From assembly GCA_027028225.1 (NCBI GenBank), contig JALVJP010000008.1, forward strand, positions 1 through 6,257: a stretch of 6,257 nt of DNA, given 5' to 3'. This document shows, piece after piece, positions 1 to 5,941 of the stretch. Below the pieces are notes generated by a model. It did no database searches. It saw only the letters and a program-made list of their open reading frames with translations, and had not been told where the DNA came from. Within the stretch, counting starts at the first letter, position 1, and every line of letters begins with the position of its first letter. The translations under genes and the position numbers were made by a program. Source of the stretch: Candidatus Parcubacteria bacterium (GTDB lineage: Bacteria; Patescibacteriota; Minisyncoccia; Phycocordibacterales; UBA1006).

Positions 1-263
1 TGATGCTTTCACACCTTCTTGATATTCCACTTATCCTTAACAAGGAGGAGATTGATGGGGAAACAGTTATTATTGATGATATTGTGGATACAGGAAAGAC
101 GATCTCAAAACTCCCACAAAATGGATTACTCACCTCACTCTTCTATAAACCTCACTCAAAAGTAATTCCAGATTTTTACGCACGGAAAGCAAGAAACGAT
201 GAATGGATTGTGTTCCCTTTTGAGACAGAAGAATCAAGTAAATACGACGGGACAGAGGTGTAA
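1..263 (+). CDS. Purine-type phosphoribosyltransferase, 3' part (5' end outside window)
   Basis: The visible 86 residues look like the C-terminal half of a type I phosphoribosyltransferase, an enzyme that joins a purine base to PRPP in nucleotide salvage in the cytoplasm. Seen directly: the PRPP-binding signature VIIDDIVDTGKTI at residues 22-34, with the acidic pair D25-D26. It is followed by a YKPHSKVIPDFYARK segment and then WIVFPFE at residues 68-74, a C-terminal arrangement typical of xanthine/hypoxanthine phosphoribosyltransferases. Family members are usually 150-190 residues, so roughly the first half is missing. The ATG at position 3 is probably internal, because the frame is open to the window edge. 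The gene runs towards cas12d and ends at a strong terminator. The fold is well supported; the exact base specificity (Gpt- or Hpt-like) is not decidable here. Confidence 0.8.
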   Translation, partial: MLSHLLDIPLILNKEEIDGETVIIDDIVDTGKTISKLPQNGLLTSLFYKPHSKVIPDFYARKARNDEWIVFPFETEESSKYDGTEV

Positions 264-297
264 GCAAGATACCTTAGGTATGGTGTGGTGTGAGTGA

Positions 298-337
298 AAA
301 AGCGGAGAGTGTTTAATTTTAAACACTCTCCGCTTTT
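298..337. terminator. Bidirectional intrinsic terminator between phosphoribosyltransferase and cas12d
   Basis: A perfect inverted repeat pairs 298-315 with 320-337 (18 bp, 4-nt loop). The core reads GCGGAGAGTGTTT and its complement. A-runs and T-runs on the outer edges give a U-tract on either strand. It lies between two genes that converge (stop at 263 on +, stop at 386 on -), so it can end both transcripts. Confidence 0.9.
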
Positions 338-385
338 CTCATCTAAGTTTAATCCACATTAGGAAACTCACTTTTATTTATCTTC

Positions 386-3300
386 TCAAAGATACTTCGG
401 ATCAAAACCAACCACTTCCCTAATGAGATTTTCTCTCTCTATTACCTCAAAATCTTTTGATGAATCTGGTGTTCCTCCTCGCTCTTCTTGAATTATCCGT
501 GCGAGTTTTTTAAGCGCGATGATATACGCAGCTTGAATGTCTGCATCACTAATGTGTCCACAACCAACGAATGGACATTGGAAGAGTGCGCTGTTTCCAC
601 GCTTCTCAACGATGAGTTCTTTATCTGCTTCATCAATCCCATCTATATTTTCCACTGGAGGGCGTGCATACTTTTTCACAAAGAGAATTGGGGTTTTCTT
701 TTCATCACCAAGTCTTCCATATCCATACAAATCTCCTTGGTCGCTCTTAAAGAGTAAACGATGTTCCCCTTCGTCGCTCAACCCATGTGAAATGTTTTCA
801 GAAGGGAAAATGTTCTTCGTGAGGTACACATTTCGCTTACACTTCGTGCACATATAACTCGTTGCGTAAGCGCTGAGGTGAGATCCAACACTCTTCTCAC
901 TTCCCCACACATTCTTCTTTTCTGTCTTGTCTGCATCGTTCTCGTGTGGAACATCAGACTTCTTCACCGATCGATAAATTTTCGTCACTCGTCCTGATCC
1001 TGTTTCAAAATTAGAGATACTATACTCATATACCGGATTTGCGTTGTAACGAACCGCAATATCGTGCACACGATTTCGTAGTGAGTGAATTGCCTGTTCT
1101 CGCACACGCGCGAGCGTGGTATTCATTTCACCGAAGACTCCTGTCTTCTGCCGTTTTTGAATCTCGTGGTAGTGATCACGGATTTTTCGTAGCGCAGGAT
1201 CATAGAGGAATCCTCGTGTGAGAATACGCGCATTCCTATCAATCACCACATAAGCGAGTCCGTACTCTCCCACATCAATTCCCATAAGACGATCTGTGTT
1301 CGTTCCACCTTGCATCTCTCCCTTGTGAGCGATGGTAATTGGAATAGACACAAAAAGGTCTGTATTTGCTTTCTTCAAACCAGGACGCGCACCCTCTTTA
1401 AATGGAAAGCTTACCTCAAAGGTATCTTCTCGTATGAGAGAATATTCGTTCATTGTGTAGTGATTTTTCGATTTTGGATTCTTGTCTCCCACAAGGAAGG
1501 CGTCGGTGAGAAATTGGAGGTAGTAGCGAGATGCGCGGATCGGGAGAAGTTTCCCTTGGTCCTCAACTATTACTTCCTCTTTTTTATCTTCCTTTACTAG
1601 ATTAGCATTCTTAGAGAGGTCTTTCTCTCCCTTGAGAGAATAGTATGTTCCCTCATCACTATTCTTTATGTTCTTGCTTGCCGTGAAAAAGAAGTTCGGC
1701 TTTCTTCCATCACTCATTTTGATAACAATCGGAGTACTCTTGTGAGAAGCGATGTACTGAAGCACAAAGCGCTCTTTGAACCGCTTCTTCCCCCACATCT
1801 TTGCGAGCCCACTCACGCTTGAGAGGAGCATTTGACTAAAACGCGCGAGGTCTTCCTTCTCAAAAGAATTCTTCTTTACGAGGTAGTACGCGAGCGCTCC
1901 TTCGTGCGCAAGGAGGCGAGTATCGCTCTCCCAATTACGCGATGGAAGTTGAGTGAGAAATTCTACAAAGAGGGATACTCTCACCTTCTCTAGCTCAAGA
2001 AATGCACTAAGGTCATCTGCTTTAAGGTTTTCGTCATTCAAGTAGTGCTCCCAACGAACCGCGAGTAAATCATACATACGCGCAAGATCCTCAAGGGAAA
2101 ACCTCCTCCCTTCCTCAAGGACTCTTGCTCTTCTTCTCCCATAAGGAGACACGAAGAACCTTCTCCTTGTCTTTTCATCCTCTGAAGCATTCTCATACTC
2201 TTTCAGAAGGTTCCGCGGAATTGAGAGCTCATCAAAGATTTTTTCTACAATTTGTCTCCCTACTGAGGAAGAGATGTATTCATACTTTCGTAGGAGGATG
2301 TCTAACTTTTTCCTTACGAGACTATCCACCTCTTCCTCATCCAGATGTTGATCGCGTGAGAGCGGTGAGCGATACCCTCCTTGATATACCTCATCGAGAA
2401 GAAAGCTAACTCCTTCCTTAATAAACTTCGGAGCGTGAAGATAGCGCTTAATCTTTCGCCTCTTTCCTTCTCCTGGAAATTCAGGAATACGATCAAGATC
2501 TTTTCGGAGTTCTCCGAATATTTTTCCAACCTCCTTTGATACAGATTCATCATCGTTTTTCGATTCAATTTTAGCGCCGCCAAAGAGGGGGAGAAACACG
2601 CGATTCTCCTTCTTTTGAAGGAAAGCGTTGAAAAACGATCTCCAACGATGGAGTGCATCAGCATACAACCGATGAGTTGCGGGATTCATTTTTGTGAGGA
2701 GTGAACGCGCAAAGATGAGAAGCTCTTCTAGCTGTTCTCTGTTCTTGGAGAAAGAATTTTTTTGTTCTTCTGAGAGTTCTTCTTCCTCTATGATTTTTTC
2801 TGTGGTATTGAGAAACTCTTCCAGCTTATCGATATGCTTTCTAAGTCTCTCAACAATTCCCTCTTTCTGTCGTTGTGTATTTGAAACCCAACTCTCTATC
2901 TTTCCACCAATGTTACTTCGATAGTCTGCAAAACTCGACACCCCAAACTGCTTCATTGCGGGAGATTTTGGGAGTTGACGGGCAACATAAGCGAGTGACT
3001 GAACCCGTTCTCGTAGTTCTTCTTCTCTTCCTTGCCAAAGCTGAATCCCGAGTGCTTGTTCCAGTGAAAGATACTCATTCACGATGAGATTTCCTTCTCC
3101 ACTATGGAGAGCAGAGAATAGCTTATTGAAGAAGAAAGAGAGTGCATTTTTACTTCCATCAATTCCGAGAATTCTCTTCAAAGAGAGTTCATTTTCAACT
3201 GCAAAGTGTTCATACATTTGAAGAATATTTTTTGGATCTTCCTCCTTCACCTGTCGATTAAGAGAAGGGATTGGAAAGAGAGTGAAGCTGTATCCTATTT

Positions 3301-3994
3301 CAGGAAAAGAGAGATAAAGTCCATACTTTTCTTTAAGGAAGATTGCCTTCTCCTCCCTGGTGGGAAGAGCATTTTCCGAATAGAGGTTCTGATACCAATC
3401 TGTGAGCACTTCCTTCGCGTATTCAATCTCATTCTCCTTAAATAGTTTATCTCGTTCAATATGTCTCTTTATGAAGGAGTCTAATGTCGCACTCGTCTTC
3501 CTAAAATCTCCTTTTTTCTGCGCATAAGATTCACTGAGAATAGCGAGAACTTTTTCCTCATTATCTCCTACATTCAGGCTTTCAAAAAATCTTTTGTTTG
3601 CACTGAGGATATTTTCCTTTAACGATTTAGTAAGTGGTCTTCCCCCCACCCTTGCAACAGTGTCGATAAGTTCAGAAACTGATTCCGCAAAAAGAAAACC
3701 TTCCCGGAGTGCGGTAAGGTAAAAATCAAAAAGCGAAGGAGACTCATTCTCCTTGTAATCAAGCATTGTGGAAACAGCAAGGGGACCCACTTGCGTGACA
3801 TAGTCTTTTCGAATTGCTTCTGAGAGGGCGTTATAAAAGTGAGCGTTTTGTTCATTGCGCTCGAGTTTATACTTCCCACTTCGTGTAAAAGAGAGTTCTT
3901 TCCCTTCTCTCTTCGCATTGAAGTGAAGGCGTTTCGTATGGAGTCGGTATCCTGCAATGCCTTTGTAGTTTGTCATCTTTTTCTTCTTTGACAT
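386..3994 (-). CDS. cas12d: Cas12d (CasY), type V-D CRISPR effector nuclease
   Basis: RNA-guided DNA nuclease with a single split RuvC site, about 1202 aa, within the usual Cas12d size. Numbering from the ATG at 3994: an N-terminal GYRLHTKRL block (15-23) matches CasY N-termini; DYRSNIGGKIESWVSN (357-372) and RYYLQFL (823-829) are also CasY-like. RuvC-I is GIDVGEYG with D907. It is followed by the conserved ARVREQAIHSLRNRVHDIA helix (962-980). RuvC-II lies in VYEYSISNFETG (E990 most likely catalytic, E997 nearby). RuvC-III is DADIQAAY with D1152. A zinc ribbon has C1049/C1052 and C1140/C1145. A glutamate/lysine-rich, probably coiled stretch lies near 375-430. There is no HNH domain. The frame is open to an ATG at 4054, but the extra 20 residues do not resemble the family and overlap the RNA-like region, so 3994 is preferred; 3976 is a second choice. 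It is transcribed in the same direction as the array. Confidence 0.95.
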   Translation of the reverse strand: MSKKKKMTNYKGIAGYRLHTKRLHFNAKREGKELSFTRSGKYKLERNEQNAHFYNALSEAIRKDYVTQVGPLAVSTMLDYKENESPSLFDFYLTALREGFLFAESVSELIDTVARVGGRPLTKSLKENILSANKRFFESLNVGDNEEKVLAILSESYAQKKGDFRKTSATLDSFIKRHIERDKLFKENEIEYAKEVLTDWYQNLYSENALPTREEKAIFLKEKYGLYLSFPEIGYSFTLFPIPSLNRQVKEEDPKNILQMYEHFAVENELSLKRILGIDGSKNALSFFFNKLFSALHSGEGNLIVNEYLSLEQALGIQLWQGREEELRERVQSLAYVARQLPKSPAMKQFGVSSFADYRSNIGGKIESWVSNTQRQKEGIVERLRKHIDKLEEFLNTTEKIIEEEELSEEQKNSFSKNREQLEELLIFARSLLTKMNPATHRLYADALHRWRSFFNAFLQKKENRVFLPLFGGAKIESKNDDESVSKEVGKIFGELRKDLDRIPEFPGEGKRRKIKRYLHAPKFIKEGVSFLLDEVYQGGYRSPLSRDQHLDEEEVDSLVRKKLDILLRKYEYISSSVGRQIVEKIFDELSIPRNLLKEYENASEDEKTRRRFFVSPYGRRRARVLEEGRRFSLEDLARMYDLLAVRWEHYLNDENLKADDLSAFLELEKVRVSLFVEFLTQLPSRNWESDTRLLAHEGALAYYLVKKNSFEKEDLARFSQMLLSSVSGLAKMWGKKRFKERFVLQYIASHKSTPIVIKMSDGRKPNFFFTASKNIKNSDEGTYYSLKGEKDLSKNANLVKEDKKEEVIVEDQGKLLPIRASRYYLQFLTDAFLVGDKNPKSKNHYTMNEYSLIREDTFEVSFPFKEGARPGLKKANTDLFVSIPITIAHKGEMQGGTNTDRLMGIDVGEYGLAYVVIDRNARILTRGFLYDPALRKIRDHYHEIQKRQKTGVFGEMNTTLARVREQAIHSLRNRVHDIAVRYNANPVYEYSISNFETGSGRVTKIYRSVKKSDVPHENDADKTEKKNVWGSEKSVGSHLSAYATSYMCTKCKRNVYLTKNIFPSENISHGLSDEGEHRLLFKSDQGDLYGYGRLGDEKKTPILFVKKYARPPVENIDGIDEADKELIVEKRGNSALFQCPFVGCGHISDADIQAAYIIALKKLARIIQEERGGTPDSSKDFEVIERENLIREVVGFDPKYL

Positions 3995-4027
3995 TGGAAG
4001 ATAAGGAGCAGTAGGGATAGAGGGAAG

Positions 4028-4163
4028 GCGACAGGAATCCGTAAGGACGTCCATGGACCCTCTATTTGAATTCGGGGAGTTAGGGAGAAAAGGCGGAGCG
4101 ATAACAGCGTACTCGAATCAGTGATCCTTATGGGTGTTTCGGGGTTCCTGTCGCTCCACTTTT
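4028..4163 (-). ncRNA. Candidate scoutRNA (anti-repeat-bearing RNA) of the Cas12d system
   Basis: Cas12d needs a second short RNA, the scoutRNA, as well as crRNA (established for the family). Seen here: the minus strand of 4083-4094 reads GCCTTTTCTCCC, perfectly complementary to the last 12 nt of the crRNA repeat, including its family-typical AAAGGC end. Around it, 4028-4037 pairs with 4145-4154 (10 bp, GCGACAGGAA and complement), and 4039-4047 pairs with 4125-4133 (8 of 9 on this strand). A competing fold pairs 4095-4101 with 4151-4157. The region sits between array and effector, like a tracrRNA. Ends and strand are inferred. A weak AT-rich -10-like AAATAA near 4167-4162 would start a transcript near 4155. 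The opposite strand has arguments too (see findings). Confidence 0.5.
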
Positions 4164-4168
4164 ATTTG

Positions 4169-4200
4169 AGACTCTCCTGAACCCTTTTCGAGTCTTTTTT
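4169..4200 (+). terminator. Terminator-like hairpin with T-run on the + strand
   Basis: AGACTC at 4169-4174 pairs with GAGTCT at 4190-4195 (6 bp, 15-nt loop) and is followed at once by T residues to 4200. It would stop rightward transcripts before they enter the array as antisense RNA, or form the 3' end of a + strand RNA from 4083 onward. On the minus strand the hairpin lacks a U-tract, so it should not stop array transcription. The stem is short, hence moderate confidence. Confidence 0.4.
4173..4192 (-). repeat. Possible decayed CRISPR repeat beyond the array end
   Basis: The + strand here reads CTCCTGAACCCTTTTCGAG. This resembles the CTCCCCTG and CTTTTCGGGG parts of the array repeat with a small insertion. 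It lies close to where the next repeat would fall, 43 bp beyond the last clear one. The match is imperfect and overlaps the terminator-like hairpin, so it may be chance. Confidence 0.25.
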
Positions 4201-4213
4201 AGAGAAGGAACAG

Positions 4214-4711
4214 CACTTTTCTCCCCTGCTTTTCGGGGTTCTTTTTTTCAAACTTTGCCTTTTCTCCCCTGCTTTTCGGGGCGACAGAATTCTGCACGAG
4301 CCTTTTCTCCCCTGCTTTTCGGGGCCTCCAGCATAAACTATTGCCTTTTCTCCCCTGCTTTTCGGGGAATCAGGGGAAACCCTCTGCATTTTCTCCCCTG
4401 CTTTTCGGGGTGAAAGCGAAGAAAAGAAGCCTTTTCTCCCCTGCTTTTCGGGGATTGCAATTACTGCAGAAGCCTTTTCTCCCCTGCTTTTCGGGGTCAA
4501 TTTTGTGAGATCATGCCTTTTCTCCCCTGCTTTTCGGGGAACAGAAATTCTCCGCGTGCCTTTTCTCCCCTGCTTTTCGGGGCAACTTCTCCATGACGAT
4601 GCCTTTTCTCCCCTGCTTTTCGGGGGAGTGTATCCACCCCCTGGCCTTTTCTCCCCTGCTTTTCGGGGCACCGTGACGCTGACAATGCCTTTTCTCCCCT
4701 GCTTTTCGGGG
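4214..4711 (-). CRISPR. Type V-D CRISPR array: 12 repeats (25 bp), 11 spacers (18 bp)
   Basis: Repeats begin at 4214, 4257, 4300, 4343, 4386, 4429, 4472, 4515, 4558, 4601, 4644 and 4687, an exact 43-bp period. All spacers are 18 bp and all differ. In the inferred crRNA direction (minus strand) the repeat begins CCCCGAAAAG and ends GAGAAAAGGC, with CCCC and GGGG blocks able to form a 4-bp hairpin. Ten repeats are identical. The repeat at 4214-4238 differs at its last two crRNA-sense bases (GTG instead of GGC). The repeat at 4386-4410 has one change in the same handle (TGC instead of GGC). Orientation rests on the degenerate repeat lying at the cas12d end, on the AAAGGC 3' end known from Cas12d repeats, and on the leader lying beside cas1. 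The oldest spacer (4239-4256) is T-rich and of low complexity. Confidence 0.98.
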
Positions 4712-4717
4712 AGCATT

Positions 4718-4746
4718 CCCCTACTCTCCTTATCTTTCAATGTCAA
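4718..4746 (-). promoter_or_regulatory. Possible array promoter (-35 TTGACA)
   Basis: TTGACA at 4746-4741 matches the -35 consensus exactly. At 17-bp spacing the -10 position holds TAGGGG (4723-4718), a poor match, and the repeat starts only 6 bp later. The start would lie in or near the first repeat. The -35 is convincing by itself, the -10 is not. Confidence 0.25.
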
Positions 4747-4757
4747 AGAACGCTTGC

Positions 4758-4798
4758 GGTGCCGAACATCTGTCAGAAATTCCCTTTTTTCGGACACC
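4758..4798. promoter_or_regulatory. Inverted repeat in the leader (hairpin or operator)
   Basis: GGTG plus CCGAA (4758-4766) pairs with TTCGG plus CACC (4789-4798), nine base pairs with one bulged A at 4794 and a 22-nt loop. No T-run follows on either side, so it is not an ordinary terminator. It could be a protein-binding site for integration or control, or part of a small RNA. Confidence 0.4.
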
Positions 4799-4802
4799 TG
4801 CT

Positions 4803-4808
4803 TATAAT
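4803..4808 (+). promoter_or_regulatory. -10 box of cas1 (TATAAT)
   Basis: A perfect TATAAT ends 5 bp before the first ATG of cas1. No good -35 is seen at the right distance (TTCCCT at about 4780-4785). If used, transcription would start at or next to the ATG, giving a leaderless message, which agrees with the absence of a Shine-Dalgarno site. Confidence 0.4.
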
Positions 4809-4813
4809 GTAGC

Positions 4814-5911
4814 ATGATGGAAAAAGATCTGCAAGCAAAAAATTATAACCGCAAACCTTCTCGAAGAATCCCAATGTGGCTTCCCTATGTCTCGGATATT
4901 ATTGCAAAAAAGGATTCTGTGAAAATTATCTACAAAGGGGGAGAAGTAGAGCGAGCTTATTCCAAAATTCACTCAATTATGTTCTACGGCTATGTCCCTC
5001 CCCTCAGTCAGGAATTCCTAGAACGATGTGCGTTCTTTGAAGTCCCCCTCATTATTCATCGGAGAAATATGCCGAAAGCTGTTTACATTACAGGAAGTAT
5101 CGGGACAATGAGGGAAGATAACCTCTCACTTCAAATTCGTTTTCGTAACAACGAGAAAAAGCGAACTTACATTGCGCGTAGAATTCTCAATGCGAAGTTT
5201 CTTGGGATGCGCTGGCTTGCTCCCTACCCGCAGGATTTTAAGAACCGCTACTATACCATCGATGAGATGCGTATTCTTGAAGCACATCACGCACGACGCT
5301 ACTGGGACCGCTACTACGAACAACTTGGATATGGGCGCTACTCGCGACGAGAACGAGGGAATGCGCTCACCGCCGCACTCGACGCGGTTTCTAAATTCGT
5401 ATCAGGAATTGTTTTACGATGGGTTGTGTACCATAACCTCTCTCCCGCACACGGGTTTCTCCACGAGCCAACTGACTACCCTTCGCTTGTATACGATCTT
5501 ATGGAACCCTATCGCGGATACATCGAGCGCGCAGTATTTGACGCCTTTCGCTCAAAAGAAGGTGAGGAATTGAGTAATCAAGAGTACACTGCTCTTGCAA
5601 TTTACGCGGTGGAGGAATTGATGGATTCAAAGGTGTATACTCCTGCGACTCGACAGATTGTTACCTTTCAAGAGCTTATTCACGGAGCAATTATTGCGCT
5701 TCTCTCCTATATGGAGCGGAGATCGCAAAAATTTGTTCTTCCTCTTCCCGGAAAACCGAATGGAGGGCGGCCAAGAAAGAGCGGATATCGCCTCTATGGA
5801 CGAAGTGCTGGCCCAACTGATTTTTGGACAGAAGCACGTGAGCTCGGAATGGTGTACGATCTTGGGAAGATAAAAAGGAGGGGAAAAGTAAAGAAAAACA
5901 GAGAATCATAA
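4814..5911 (+). CDS. cas1: Cas1 CRISPR integrase, type V-D
   Basis: Cas1 joins new spacers to the leader-repeat junction. The 365-aa protein has the usual N-terminal beta-rich part (about 22-95), with SVKIIYKGGEVERAYSKIHSIMFYG matching the start of the Cas1 fold. The helical catalytic part follows. Metal ligands by motif are E156 in ILEAHHARRYWDRYY, H217 in SPAHGFLHEP and E231 in DLMEPYRGYIERA, so the active site looks intact. The C-terminal tail (about 314-365) is basic. The gene diverges from the array and cas12d. No Cas2 or Cas4 is present in the window, as expected for type V-C/V-D loci in which Cas1 acts without Cas2. Two adjacent ATGs (4814, 4817) lack a ribosome site; ATG at 4874 (M21, just before WLPYVSD) is a possible later start. 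Confidence 0.95.
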   Translation: MMEKDLQAKNYNRKPSRRIPMWLPYVSDIIAKKDSVKIIYKGGEVERAYSKIHSIMFYGYVPPLSQEFLERCAFFEVPLIIHRRNMPKAVYITGSIGTMREDNLSLQIRFRNNEKKRTYIARRILNAKFLGMRWLAPYPQDFKNRYYTIDEMRILEAHHARRYWDRYYEQLGYGRYSRRERGNALTAALDAVSKFVSGIVLRWVVYHNLSPAHGFLHEPTDYPSLVYDLMEPYRGYIERAVFDAFRSKEGEELSNQEYTALAIYAVEELMDSKVYTPATRQIVTFQELIHGAIIALLSYMERRSQKFVLPLPGKPNGGRPRKSGYRLYGRSAGPTDFWTEARELGMVYDLGKIKRRGKVKKNRES

Positions 5912-5941
5912 AAACCTCCCGCTATATAGCGAGGGGTTTTT
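5911..5941. terminator. Bidirectional terminator between cas1 and the rseP-like gene
   Basis: CGCT at 5920-5923 pairs with AGCG at 5928-5931 around an ATAT loop. After one mismatch the stem continues with 5911-5918 against 5933-5940 (one G-T pair). T-run on the + side and A-run on the other allow termination both ways. It overlaps the last base of the cas1 stop and the stop of the facing gene, a very tight convergent junction. Confidence 0.9.

Larger units (their letters stand above)
4712..4813. promoter_or_regulatory. CRISPR leader and divergent cas1 promoter region
   Basis: This 102-bp gap separates the perfect, leader-proximal repeat from cas1 and must hold both the array promoter (leftward) and the cas1 promoter (rightward). 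It contains a consensus TTGACA on the minus strand at 4746-4741, an imperfect inverted repeat at 4758-4798 and TATAAT on the + strand at 4803-4808. Its position next to the youngest spacer makes it the likely site where Cas1 recognises the array. No protein-coding signal is seen. Confidence 0.65.

Noticed and set aside
2314..2664. 116-aa minus-strand frame inside cas12d
   Set aside because: Shadow frame fully inside the effector gene; composition and lack of any motif argue against coding.
3619..3957. 112-aa minus-strand frame near the effector N-terminus
   Set aside because: Overlaps conserved CasY N-terminal coding sequence in another frame, with no independent evidence.
386..3994. Transposon TnpB or Cas12a instead of Cas12d
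   Set aside because: The length, the CasY-specific blocks (GGKIESWVSN, RYYLQFL, SNFETG) and the 25-bp repeat ending AAAGGC with 18-nt spacers point to Cas12d; no transposon ends or TnpA are seen.
4505..4807. 100-aa + strand open frame across the array and leader
   Set aside because: Same cause: repeat translated on the other strand, with no ribosome site and no recognisable domain.
4712..4813. A small cas2 gene between array and cas1
   Set aside because: The gap is only about 100 bp and holds no plausible frame; none is found elsewhere in the window.
4162..4815. 217-aa minus-strand open frame with repeating PRKAGEKR / PEKQGRKG / PKSRGEK units
   Set aside because: It is the CRISPR array read as protein. 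The 43-bp period is not a multiple of three, so the repeat cycles through three frames, and the repeat happens to lack stops in all of them.
5172..5573. 133-aa + strand frame inside cas1
   Set aside because: Shadow of the cas1 catalytic region; no motif or start signal of its own.
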